DNA of 64,000 nt from NCBI GenBank assembly GCA_003214815.1, contig QCLE01000010.1, forward strand, positions 1 to 64,000, written 5' to 3'. The position numbers were made by a program, and so were the translations under genes. Positions 46,361 to 54,904 of the stretch are shown here, one piece after another. Below the pieces are notes generated by a model. It made no database searches, was not told the origin of the DNA, and was given only the letters and a program-made list of their open reading frames with translations. This DNA comes from Prochlorococcus sp. AG-412-J13. Its GTDB lineage: Bacteria > Cyanobacteriota > Cyanobacteriia > PCC-6307 > Cyanobiaceae. How positions within the stretch are numbered: position 1 is the first letter of the stretch; each line of letters opens with the position of its first letter.

Positions 46361-47257
46361 TTATTTATTTTTCTCCTCAATCATTTTATGAATTATTGGA
46401 GTGAGAATTAGTTCCATTGCGAAACCCATTTTTCCTCCATTTACAACGATACTTGTTGGACTTGACATAAATGAATCGTTAATCATTCCCAGCAAGTATT
46501 GAAAATCAATCCCCCATTTCTCTCTTGCCCCTTTTCTGAAATGTATGATCACAAAGCTCTCATCAGGCGTTGGGATATTCCTGCAGATGAAAGGATTAGA
46601 AGTGTCAATTGTGGGAATTCTTTGGAAATTAATATCGGTTTTGCTGAATTGTGGGCATATGTGATTTATATAATCAGGCATTCTTCTCAATATAGTATCC
46701 ACAATGGTTTCCGCTGAGTAACCTCTTTCTGCGTTATCTCTATGGATTTTTTGAATCCACTCTAAATTTGTTATCGGAACAACACCAACAAGTAAATCAG
46801 CATAAGATGCCACATTGTATCCATCACCTTCTACTCCGCCATGCAAACCTTCATAAAAAAGTACGTCTGTTCCCTCTGGAATATCTTCCCATGGAGTAAA
46901 TTGTCCAGGTTCCAAGGATGTACCAATTCTTGTATTATGTTCTTCTGCTTCTTCAAGACTATGTAGATAATATCTTTTCTTTCCTCCTCCAGTTTCACCA
47001 TAGATTTTAAAAAGTTCTTCTAGCTTGTCAAAAAGATTAGCCTCTGGACCAAAATGCGAGAAATTTTCACCTTTTGAAAGAGCGTCTGCCATAGCTTTTT
47101 TCATAGGCATTCTTTCAAATCTGTGGTAACTATCTCCTTCTACAACTGCGGGAACAATATCTTCTCTGGCAAAAATATGCTCAAAGGCTCTTTTTACTGT
47201 ACTTGTTCCTGCTCCTGAAGATCCTGTTACAGCGACTACTGGATGACGTTTTGACAT
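46361..47257 (-). CDS. prk: phosphoribulokinase, bacterial (class I-like) type
   Basis: A 298-residue kinase making ribulose-1,5-bisphosphate. The P-loop is VTGSSGAGTSTVKRAF (10-25), followed by VVEGDSYHRFERM, the C-terminal metal and substrate motif LFYEGLHGGVEGDGY, and NLEWIQKIHRD. This pattern and length match the proteobacterial octameric PRK rather than the plant/cyanobacterial class II enzyme with its GCGKST loop. Only two cysteines exist, near the middle and C-terminus (NHICPQF, PFICRNI), so the N-terminal regulatory Cys pair is missing. Thioredoxin/CP12 control of this protein is therefore doubtful. Confidence 0.85.
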   Translation of the reverse strand: MSKRHPVVAVTGSSGAGTSTVKRAFEHIFAREDIVPAVVEGDSYHRFERMPMKKAMADALSKGENFSHFGPEANLFDKLEELFKIYGETGGGKKRYYLHSLEEAEEHNTRIGTSLEPGQFTPWEDIPEGTDVLFYEGLHGGVEGDGYNVASYADLLVGVVPITNLEWIQKIHRDNAERGYSAETIVDTILRRMPDYINHICPQFSKTDINFQRIPTIDTSNPFICRNIPTPDESFVIIHFRKGAREKWGIDFQYLLGMINDSFMSSPTSIVVNGGKMGFAMELILTPIIHKMIEEKNK

Positions 47258-47345
47258 TTTTTAAAAACAATATCTAATGATTCTGACAGGTCATATGCCA
47301 ACTTTATGTTTTACTTGAAAATATTTTTTTATTTATTAATTTTTT

Positions 47346-48419
47346 TTAAATTTCATGCATTATTTTATCTCCGATTTCACTGCAAGATAAAACTTCAGAA
47401 GACCCATCAGCTAAATCTGCTGTTCTAAATCCTTTTGATAAAACTTTATCAATGGCAGTTTCTAAATTTTCTGCAGCTTCTTCTTCATTTAATCCAATTT
47501 TTAACATCATGGAAGCAGATAAAAGCATTGCTATAGGATTCGCTATGTTTTTACCAGCTATATCAGGAGCTGAACCATGAACAGGTTCAAAAACTCCTGG
47601 ACCATTATTGTTTAGAGAAGCAGATGGAAGCATACCAATAGAACCAGTTAACATTGCGGCTAAATCGCTTAAAATATCTCCAAATAAATTACTAGTTAAA
47701 ATTACATCAAATTGACATGGATCTCTAACTAATTGCATTGCTGCATTATCAACGTACATATTGCTTAGAGATATATTTTTATCTTTTGAGGTGATATTTA
47801 AAACTGTATCTCTCCACAATTGACTAACCTCAAGAACGTTTGATTTGTCAACAGAACATATTTTTTTATTTCTTTGGTTAGCAATTTTTATTGCTATTTC
47901 AGTTATTCTCTCTATTTGGGCCGAATCATAAACCATCGTATTGAAAGCTTTTTGGATTTTTGTATTTTTTATATGTCCTCTTGGTTTCCCAAAATAAATT
48001 CCCCCTATTAATTCTCTTACAACAATAAGATCTACATGCTCAACGATTTCTCTTTTTAATGTACTTGCATCTAATAGAGATTTTCTTATTTTGACAGGCC
48101 TGATATTTGCGAAAAGGTTTAGGGCAGATCTTAACTTTAGTAACCCACTTTCTGGCCTTAATTCTCTTGCAAGAGAGTCATATTTAATATCTCCAACACA
48201 AGCTAAAAGTACAGCATCACTTTTTTTGCATTGATCTAGTGTCTCATCTGGCGCAGGAGTCTTATATTTTTCATAAGCTATCCCTCCAAATAATTTTTCA
48301 ATAATCTCAATATCGAAATTATGAATTTCTGAAAGCTTTTTTAAGACTTTTTTTGAAACTTCTGAAATCTCTGGTCCAATCCCGTCTCCTGACAATAAAA
48401 CAATCTTATATTTCTTCAT
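47346..48419 (-). CDS. leuB: 3-isopropylmalate dehydrogenase
   Basis: A 357-residue NAD-dependent decarboxylating dehydrogenase of leucine synthesis. Signatures include VLLSGDGIGPEIS, LRPESGLLKLRSALNLFANIRP, VRELIGGIYFGKPRG and the metal site LTSNLFGDILSDLAAMLTGS. The segment GPGVFEPVHGSAPDIAGKNIANPIA is intact. It lies 28 nt downstream of lpxD and is the last gene of the dense run from DUF3685 down to here. An 88-nt gap separates it from prk. Confidence 0.95.
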   Translation of the reverse strand: MKKYKIVLLSGDGIGPEISEVSKKVLKKLSEIHNFDIEIIEKLFGGIAYEKYKTPAPDETLDQCKKSDAVLLACVGDIKYDSLARELRPESGLLKLRSALNLFANIRPVKIRKSLLDASTLKREIVEHVDLIVVRELIGGIYFGKPRGHIKNTKIQKAFNTMVYDSAQIERITEIAIKIANQRNKKICSVDKSNVLEVSQLWRDTVLNITSKDKNISLSNMYVDNAAMQLVRDPCQFDVILTSNLFGDILSDLAAMLTGSIGMLPSASLNNNGPGVFEPVHGSAPDIAGKNIANPIAMLLSASMMLKIGLNEEEAAENLETAIDKVLSKGFRTADLADGSSEVLSCSEIGDKIMHEI

Positions 48420-48447
48420 TTAAATTTTTGTTTTATAGAACAATAAA

Positions 48448-49482
48448 TTATTGCTTGTCTAATTGTCTAAGTTTTTTTACTAATTCTGGTAATTTTTTAA
48501 AAATACTTGAACTCCTTAGCCATGATTTATTTTCCATCGCGGGGAAACCACTAATTACCTTGCCATCTTCTATATCACAATGGATTCCGCATTTTGAACT
48601 CGCTATGACATTATTACCAACTTTTACTCTATTATTGACTCCTACTTGCCCTGCCAAAATAACACCATCTCCAATATTTGCTCCTCCAGCGATACCAACT
48701 TGAGCTGCAAATGCACAATTCTTTCCAATTTTAACTCCATGACCTATTTGTATTAAATTATCCAACTTTGTTCCCTCATCAATAAAAGTAAATCCAACTG
48801 CGGGTCTATCAATACAACAATTCGTTCCAATTTCTACAAAACTCATTATTTTTACACCACCTTTTTGAGGCATCTTTACCCATTTGCCATTTTTAGGAAT
48901 AAAACCAAATCCCTCTGATCCAATAACAGAATTTGAATTAATTACACAATTATTTTTTAAAGTGGTATTTTCGTAAATAACACAATTTGGATGAATTATA
49001 TTATTATTTCCTATTCGAACATTGCCTAAAATTGATGATCCAGGAAGAATATGATTATTGTCACCAATTACAGTATTTTCTCCAATATAGACATTAGGTC
49101 CAATATGGCAATCTGCTCCAATTATTGCTGTTTTATCTATAACCGCTGAAGCGTGAATTCCTGGTTTGAAATTGATAGTTTTATATAAACAATCCAATAC
49201 TTCTGCAAATGCAATTCTTGGATTTTTAACGATTATGTTTGATATATTGAGTTTCTTTAGGGCACTAACGATATCATCTTTGTTAGTAGTTATTATTGCT
49301 GATGCTTTAGTTTGATCTAATTTTTCTTTAAGGATATTATTTTCTTCTAAAAAAGATATTTGATGCTTAACTGCAGCATCTAATGAGGCAGCATCATCTA
49401 TATTTAAATCTTCGAAAATATTGGCACTAATAAAATTTGAATTTCCTTTTTTTATTAGATCAACTAAATCACTTAAAAGCAT
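48448..49482 (-). CDS. lpxD: UDP-3-O-acylglucosamine N-acyltransferase
   Basis: A 344-residue LpxD, which adds the N-linked acyl chain in lipid A synthesis. The N-terminal uridine-binding domain is followed from about residue 113 by a left-handed beta-helix of hexapeptide repeats (IGADCHIGPNVYIGENTVIG). GSEGFGFIPKNGKW and DRPAVGFTFIDEGTKLDNLIQIGHGVKIG contain the catalytic His region. The product serves outer-membrane lipid A, in line with lptB elsewhere in the window. It lies 20 nt after proB and 28 nt before leuB. Confidence 0.94.
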   Translation of the reverse strand: MLLSDLVDLIKKGNSNFISANIFEDLNIDDAASLDAAVKHQISFLEENNILKEKLDQTKASAIITTNKDDIVSALKKLNISNIIVKNPRIAFAEVLDCLYKTINFKPGIHASAVIDKTAIIGADCHIGPNVYIGENTVIGDNNHILPGSSILGNVRIGNNNIIHPNCVIYENTTLKNNCVINSNSVIGSEGFGFIPKNGKWVKMPQKGGVKIMSFVEIGTNCCIDRPAVGFTFIDEGTKLDNLIQIGHGVKIGKNCAFAAQVGIAGGANIGDGVILAGQVGVNNRVKVGNNVIASSKCGIHCDIEDGKVISGFPAMENKSWLRSSSIFKKLPELVKKLRQLDKQ

Positions 49483-49502
49483 TTTTCAGTTTTAATTTTT
49501 TT

Positions 49503-50585
49503 CTAAGAGAGAGCTAGAACATCTCTGTGTACGACAATTATCGAGGAGTTGTTATTTTCTTTATTATTTAAGATACTTCTTAATTTGTCGCTACTTATTG
49601 ATACTAAACCTTTTGCAACTTCTTTATCATTTGTATTTACGATTTTAACTGCCTGATTAATCGTAAAGTTTCCTTCTACATTCTTAACACCAACCGATAA
49701 AAGTGAGGCACCTTTTTTTTTAATTGCAAAAGAAGCGCCATCATCTAAAGTAATTTTCCCTACTGTTTGAATTGCATGTGAAAGCCAACTTTTTTTGTTT
49801 CCTATAGGTTTTTCTACTGGATAAAATAAAGTTCCAATTTTATTATCATTAAAAATTTCAATTAAGTTTCTTTTATTAGTTCCATCAACTAGTTGGACTT
49901 CAACTCCTCCCTTTGTTGCTATTTCTGCAGAAATTAATTTTGTAGAAATCCCTCCTGTTCCCCATTCATTATTTGAGTTTTGAATATTTTTATCTTTAAT
50001 TTCTTTTAATTCACTATTATGAACTTCTTTAATAGGTTGCGCATCTTTATTATTACGTGGATCTTTTGAGTATAGATTTTCAATATCGGTTAATAAAATA
50101 AGCTTGTTAGCATTTATAGCCAAGGCAACTAAAGCAGAGAGGGTATCATTATCTCCATATTTAAGCTCTTCATTTGCTACGGTATCATTTTCATTTACTA
50201 TTGGAATAACATTCAAATCGATTAATTTTTTTAAAGTTTTAGAAGCGTTATTAAAGGATTCTCGTGAATTGAAATCAGCTTTAGTTATTAAAATTTGAGC
50301 AATATTAAGACCTAATTTATTAAATACTTTATCGTATAAGGACATTAAATTAACTTGACCTACTGCAGCAGTAGCTTGCAGGGTACTTAAATCATTTGGT
50401 CTAGTTTTAATATTTAATTTTTGGCAACCTAATCCAACGGCTCCACTAGTTACTAAAATTAATTTGTTTCCTTTTGAAAGAAAACTTGTAAAGGATCTAG
50501 AAAGGGTTTCAATAAATTCTTCTGTAGATGTTTCCTCTGTTCCTCTTAAAATACTAGTACCAATTTTTATAACCCAAGTTTTCAT
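49503..50585 (-). CDS. proB: glutamate 5-kinase
   Basis: A 360-residue ProB, first enzyme of proline synthesis, which phosphorylates glutamate. The AAK fold has [21 protein letters not shown], the substrate loop [39 protein letters not shown] and [17 protein letters not shown]. The C-terminal PUA domain is present ([16 protein letters not shown]). It overlaps the upstream yqeG-like gene by 4 nt. Length and motif set are complete. Confidence 0.95.
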   Translation of the reverse strand: MKTWVIKIGTSILRGTEETSTEEFIETLSRSFTSFLSKGNKLILVTSGAVGLGCQKLNIKTRPNDLSTLQATAAVGQVNLMSLYDKVFNKLGLNIAQILITKADFNSRESFNNASKTLKKLIDLNVIPIVNENDTVANEELKYGDNDTLSALVALAINANKLILLTDIENLYSKDPRNNKDAQPIKEVHNSELKEIKDKNIQNSNNEWGTGGISTKLISAEIATKGGVEVQLVDGTNKRNLIEIFNDNKIGTLFYPVEKPIGNKKSWLSHAIQTVGKITLDDGASFAIKKKGASLLSVGVKNVEGNFTINQAVKIVNTNDKEVAKGLVSISSDKLRSILNNKENNNSSIIVVHRDVLALS

Positions 50586-51076
50586 TTTATAAAATGAGAA
50601 ATTAATTTTTCTATTGCCAAAGTTAAATTAAATTTTATAGGCAAGCCATCTCTATTTAATCGCTTAACTAATATTGTTTTTATATTACATCTATTCCCAA
50701 CAATAATATCTGTAAAAATTCTGTCGCCAATAATGGCTATATTTTTTGGCTCTCTGCCAATTTCTTTGATAGCATACAAAGTTACTTTTTTTCTAGGTTT
50801 TGATGCATTGTATTTATACCTTAAATTTAATTCTTTCGCTATTTTTGCGATTCTTTTTTTTGATGGATTATTACTTATTAGATATAAGGAGAAAAGTTTT
50901 TTAGATTCTATGATCCAATTTTTTACAGCTTTTGGGATAATATTTGATTTTCTATTTACTAAAGTCCCATCCACGTCAAGCAATAAAGAATTAATTCCTT
51001 TGTTTTGCAATTCAGATTGAGAAATCTTATATATTGGTAAGTCTGAATCCCAATTGACTTTTAGGATAGATCTCAT
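50582..51076 (-). CDS. HAD-superfamily phosphatase, YqeG family
   Basis: A 164-residue HAD hydrolase. Motif I is [15 protein letters not shown] (catalytic Asp pair), motif [13 protein letters not shown], motif III lysine region [11 protein letters not shown], and motif [17 protein letters not shown]. YqeG family members are short HAD phosphatases (about 170-180 residues) of uncertain substrate; a plant plastid relative dephosphorylates phosphatidylglycerophosphate. That role here is an inference. It overlaps proB by 4 nt and follows DUF3727 by 5 nt. Confidence 0.85.
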   Translation of the reverse strand: MRSILKVNWDSDLPIYKISQSELQNKGINSLLLDVDGTLVNRKSNIIPKAVKNWIIESKKLFSLYLISNNPSKKRIAKIAKELNLRYKYNASKPRKKVTLYAIKEIGREPKNIAIIGDRIFTDIIVGNRCNIKTILVKRLNRDGLPIKFNLTLAIEKLISHFIK

Positions 51077-51081
51077 TTATT

Positions 51082-51618
51082 TTAAGAACAACTTTTTTCA
51101 AGCTCAGTTTCAATCAAAGGTTGAATTTTATCGAACTCATCATCTTCAACTAATAAGGCCCCTTTGTCTTTTAATTTACCCACAATAAAAAAAGGATCTA
51201 GTGGAATATATAAGCCATATTCTTGGTCAAAAAGATTAAAGTTGACAAGCAATTCATAACTTTCACTATCATCATCGACGTAATCTTCTTCTAATTCATC
51301 GTAAGTTGGTTCATCAAGTTCTCCTGATACTGTTAATGTAACTGCTGATCTGATAAGTCTTAAATCATGTTCTTGAAGAACTGCTTCAGCATTTTTTAGT
51401 ATTTGTTCATTTTTATCTATTTTTTCAATTAGTTCAGGTTCATCTTTTTCATTTATCTTAAAAAGACTTACTGGAGTATCAACTGGTGTTAATAAAGCAT
51501 ATTCTTGGCCTTCAACACTTACTAATTGTTCAAGATAACAAAATATCTCGTTTCCATTTGAGTCATTTAATATTAGAGTCTGTGCATCATAATTATCATT
51601 TGAGTTGGCTTCTTTCAT
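51082..51618 (-). CDS. DUF3727 family protein
   Basis: A 178-residue acidic protein. The N-terminal half resembles DUF1292 (TLILNDSNGNEIFCYLEQLV, then EYALLTPVDTPVSLFKIN). The C-terminal half is DUF3727-like (SYELLVNFNLFDQEYGLYIP, then DPFFIVGKL). The centre is very acidic (EPTYDELEEDYVDDDSE). This two-part layout is typical of cyanobacterial and plastid members. Function is unknown. It lies between ruvX (26 nt) and the YqeG-like gene (5 nt), a gene order I recall from other cyanobacteria. Confidence 0.8.
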   Translation of the reverse strand: MKEANSNDNYDAQTLILNDSNGNEIFCYLEQLVSVEGQEYALLTPVDTPVSLFKINEKDEPELIEKIDKNEQILKNAEAVLQEHDLRLIRSAVTLTVSGELDEPTYDELEEDYVDDDSESYELLVNFNLFDQEYGLYIPLDPFFIVGKLKDKGALLVEDDEFDKIQPLIETELEKSCS

Positions 51619-51644
51619 TTAAAAATAATCTATCCTTTTTAATA

Positions 51645-52106
51645 CTAATATTTTATCTGACGTTTACCAGCTAATTCTTCTAATTCAGGACCTTCTAAGA
51701 TCCATTGTTCAAGTATTATTTTTGCTGAAAAACTATCAATCAATCCAGATTTATCTTTTCTTATTCCAAATCTATCTGAAGATTCCCATGTTGAACTATG
51801 TTCGTTGACGTAAGAAAATGGAAGCTTTAATTCATTTGAAAGTAATTGACCGTAATTTTTACAGTCAATAGCTTGAGCGGTCATTTGACCTTCCTCATCA
51901 AGTGGAATACCCACAATAAACCCAGTCAAATTTAATTCAATTATATAATTTCTAATGATTTTAATCTCTTTATTATTATCAAACCTTTTTACTGCTGGAA
52001 GTATATTTGATGTAATGGATAGGGGATCACAATAAGCTAATCCTATTCTTTTGGTACCTACATCCAAGCTCAAAATTGACTTGGGTTTGGGTTTGCAAAA
52101 TTTCAC
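51645..52106 (-). CDS. ruvX: putative pre-16S rRNA nuclease RuvX/YqgF
   Basis: A 153-residue RNase H-fold protein of the YqgF family. The metal site starts [18 protein letters not shown], followed by [27 protein letters not shown] and the C-terminal [13 protein letters not shown]. Members process 16S rRNA 5' ends and are essential in several bacteria. It overlaps the upstream 351-residue gene by 4 nt and precedes DUF3727 by 26 nt. Length is normal. Confidence 0.9.
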   Translation of the reverse strand: MKFCKPKPKSILSLDVGTKRIGLAYCDPLSITSNILPAVKRFDNNKEIKIIRNYIIELNLTGFIVGIPLDEEGQMTAQAIDCKNYGQLLSNELKLPFSYVNEHSSTWESSDRFGIRKDKSGLIDSFSAKIILEQWILEGPELEELAGKRQIKY

Positions 52107-53158
52107 TTTGTTTTTAATGGAAATGGAGATGGATATGGATTACCTTGTGGACTTAATTTTTCAAATATTGATTCCAAAGATTGATTTATTTTATTTACTT
52201 GTTTCGCTTCATTCTTAACTATTGTGTTCCTGAGAAGAATAATTTCTTGACTTTTTTCTTTGAGATTACATTCTTCGAGAAAAAGATTTAACTGAGAATT
52301 TTCTTTATAGGTTTTTAAATATGACAAAGGGGATTTTTCAAAAAATCTTTTTATAAGATTTTTCAAAATAGTATTGAATCTCTCATCCCAATATCTACTT
52401 ATAGTTAAAGTATAAATTTCTTCGTTTTGATAATTTATATCTTTTAGAATTGTACATAAAACTAAATTTTCACATATTAAGGCACCACTTTTGGAGTTAT
52501 TTCTTTTAAGAATGTCTTCTTGATCAAAATCTAAAATATTTCTTAATAAGGGAGATTGATTTGACCTTATGAAATTCACTATTTTCAATATATTTTGTTT
52601 ATTAATATTTTGGAATTCATTAATTAATTCATAGTTATTTGTATTTAGTTTTATAGATTTATTTAGATCACAACCATCCCAAAGGATTATCTCTCCTAAA
52701 GGTTGAAAGCCCAGCTCTCTTGAGTTTGATATGAGGTCAACATTGTTTATATCAGCGTTAATTATCCAACTTGAAGTTTTGATGTCTTTTATTGAGATAG
52801 ATTTTTTTATTAATCCTAAAGTTAATTTTTTATCTGTTAAAGAACACTTGTTGTTAATCAACATGGGCTTAGATATTTTTAAGCAAGTCTCTTTTTTGTT
52901 TAAAGGAAAAATATTCAAATAACCAATAATTTCGTTTCCAGATATAGCAATTATGCATTTATTTTTATTTTTCTTAAGATTATTTAAAAAAATTTTTAAA
53001 TAATCAAAGGTATTTATAATTGCCATCTTTAAGAACCAATTATTTAATTCCTTATTTCTAATATCTATTAAAAGGTTAAAGTGCCTTATATGGAGTTCTT
53101 CAAAAGTTACTTCCATTCCTTTTTTTGATTGAAAAGAATAAGAGGTATCTTTTTTCAT
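52103..53158 (-). CDS. uncharacterised 351-residue protein, possibly GNAT-like
   Basis: A 351-residue protein. Residues about 15-160 have a layout suggestive of a GNAT acyltransferase fold ([20 protein letters not shown], then [19 protein letters not shown], and [17 protein letters not shown] with the late LGF motif). A second half may repeat the fold. No clear acetyl-CoA loop is seen, so activity is unproven. The tail is [17 protein letters not shown] Met at residue 15 is an alternative start. It sits directly against the CofE-like gene (no gap) and overlaps ruvX by 4 nt. Confidence 0.6.
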   Translation of the reverse strand: MKKDTSYSFQSKKGMEVTFEELHIRHFNLLIDIRNKELNNWFLKMAIINTFDYLKIFLNNLKKNKNKCIIAISGNEIIGYLNIFPLNKKETCLKISKPMLINNKCSLTDKKLTLGLIKKSISIKDIKTSSWIINADINNVDLISNSRELGFQPLGEIILWDGCDLNKSIKLNTNNYELINEFQNINKQNILKIVNFIRSNQSPLLRNILDFDQEDILKRNNSKSGALICENLVLCTILKDINYQNEEIYTLTISRYWDERFNTILKNLIKRFFEKSPLSYLKTYKENSQLNLFLEECNLKEKSQEIILLRNTIVKNEAKQVNKINQSLESIFEKLSPQGNPYPSPFPLKTK

Positions 53159-54334
53159 TTACTTTTTTTCTCTTATTAATACTATAGGGGTTTTTTCATC
53201 TCCATTGCCAGCTGGATTGGATATTAAATTTCTTTTGAGTATTATATTTACTTTTTTATTTGAACTAGCTAAGACTTTTACACCTCCAAGATCATTAACA
53301 TCGACTACCGCAACATCTATATTTAGATATTTCGAAACCTCCTTACAAAATAAATCCGCATTTAGAGGTCCCATGACTATACTCTTGTCGTAAGGTGTGA
53401 CTGTACCGCTAATATCATCAATGAGAGATGATTCTGAACCAGTTAATCTATAAAACATACCCTTAATACCAACTAATTTGAAGAGAAATCCAACAAGTAA
53501 TGCAAAGGTTATTCTTGTGACTCCAATTCTATTTATTAATAATTGCATGCCGCAAGCTGTTGCGAGACTGCTTGTGGGGTGAAAAAAATAACATAATGCT
53601 TTAGAAAATAAACTATATTCTAGATTTTGCGGGGCAATATATCTATTTTGCATAATCGCAAGTGGACTCTCTCCAATTGTTAAAATATCATTTTTTTCCA
53701 CAATTCCTTTACAGTATTCAATCACAGTATTTACTGGGTCATCAAAACAACCAAGTAAGTCAGTTTTAATAGCAAAAGCCTTATATTTATTATTTATTGG
53801 TATTTCAAAAACTTCTTTCGGCCTTTGTTTTTGACCATATAAATTAATTAACAAACAATCGTTATTTTTAGAAATACCAAAATGTCCATAGTTCTCCCAA
53901 AATACTTTTAGCCATAGATATTTTACTTTTTTCCTAAAATTATTATTGCTAAATTTATATATTATTCTTACAAATAATTCTGAATTTGACTTGATAATTG
54001 TTGTTGGCCAGTAATTTTTTAAATTCTTAATTTTTTTATTTTCATAATTTTCATATATATAAATATCTTCTTGATAATTTAAGTTTTGGAAATATTCGTT
54101 ACCTTTACTTTTAAAAAAATCTAATTCAAAATTTATATTAGATACCATCGTCTCTTTGGTGCTACTTGTATTAGTTATTTTTAAATCAATGATTAATTCG
54201 TTTAAACCATCCTTTTTTTTGATTTTGTAATTTATCGGCACCAGATTTAACTTTGATTTGGGTGAGTTTATAGTATATAAATCTGAAAGAATTAAAAAAA
54301 TTAAAAGAACTAAGAGGATATTTATTAATATCAT
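53159..54334 (-). CDS. CofE-like (F420:gamma-glutamyl ligase family) protein
   Basis: A 391-residue protein. One N-terminal transmembrane segment (about 1-22) is followed by a domain of about 150 residues and then a CofE-like C-terminal half: LTIGESPLAIMQNRYI, GSESSLIDDISGTVTPYDKS, VVDVNDLGGVKVLASS and NPAGNGDEKTP. Cyanobacterial relatives are annotated as F420-0:gamma-glutamyl ligases. No other F420 biosynthesis gene is seen, and F420 is not a known cofactor of this group, so the ligase may act on another substrate. It is separated by 8 nt from the Trx-like gene and directly abuts the 351-residue gene. Confidence 0.7.
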   Translation of the reverse strand: MILINILLVLLIFLILSDLYTINSPKSKLNLVPINYKIKKKDGLNELIIDLKITNTSSTKETMVSNINFELDFFKSKGNEYFQNLNYQEDIYIYENYENKKIKNLKNYWPTTIIKSNSELFVRIIYKFSNNNFRKKVKYLWLKVFWENYGHFGISKNNDCLLINLYGQKQRPKEVFEIPINNKYKAFAIKTDLLGCFDDPVNTVIEYCKGIVEKNDILTIGESPLAIMQNRYIAPQNLEYSLFSKALCYFFHPTSSLATACGMQLLINRIGVTRITFALLVGFLFKLVGIKGMFYRLTGSESSLIDDISGTVTPYDKSIVMGPLNADLFCKEVSKYLNIDVAVVDVNDLGGVKVLASSNKKVNIILKRNLISNPAGNGDEKTPIVLIREKK

Positions 54335-54342
54335 TTTTTTAA

Positions 54343-54891
54343 TTAATTTTTGTTTTTATCTTTTTTTTCAGAAATGATACTGTTGTATTCATTAAAACTT
54401 TCTACAGAAAATGTCGTCTCTTCTATATCAATTCCTTTTAGTTCTCCTATAACTTTGTTTAATTCATCGATATTTATCATTCCATTTTGATCATATTTAA
54501 CTTCACCATCACTATTTAAAATTATTGTTTGTGGAATTAATCCGTTCCAATAATAATTAGGTTCATTTGTCAGATCAGACTTTTCTTTATCCTGTAATTC
54601 ATCAGTAGTTAGAGCAATGATATCTATATTATTTCTCCATATCAAATCTAAACCAGATATTATCGGAGCCATAGCTTTACTATCAGAGCTGTCATCAAGA
54701 TAAAAAAATAAAACTGCGACTCTTTTATTTTTTAATGATTCCTGAAGAGTTGTATGGGGAGGAACTATAGCTCCATTACCTGCGTATATAGGAAAGATGT
54801 TGCCATCGTAACTATTAGAATCTCTAGAGGCATTTGCTTTATATGGACTTAAGAAAATTAATGCTATTAGGATCCATTGAATTATTTTCAT
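54343..54891 (-). CDS. exported thioredoxin-fold protein without CxxC
   Basis: A 182-residue protein. Residues 1-21 form a signal peptide (ILIALIFLSPYKANA). The rest resembles a thioredoxin fold: VAVLFFYLDDSSDSKAMAPI at the position of the active site, followed by IDIIALTTDEL and a cis-Pro-like LIPQTIILNSDGEV. The CxxC motif is replaced by SDSK, so it cannot do disulfide exchange. Cyanobacterial relatives are described as thylakoid or photosystem I accumulation factors; that link is recalled and uncertain. It sits 13 nt from DUF3685 and 8 nt from the CofE-like gene. Confidence 0.65.
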   Translation of the reverse strand: MKIIQWILIALIFLSPYKANASRDSNSYDGNIFPIYAGNGAIVPPHTTLQESLKNKRVAVLFFYLDDSSDSKAMAPIISGLDLIWRNNIDIIALTTDELQDKEKSDLTNEPNYYWNGLIPQTIILNSDGEVKYDQNGMINIDELNKVIGELKGIDIEETTFSVESFNEYNSIISEKKDKNKN

Positions 54892-54904
54892 TAAAGTTTA
54901 AAAC

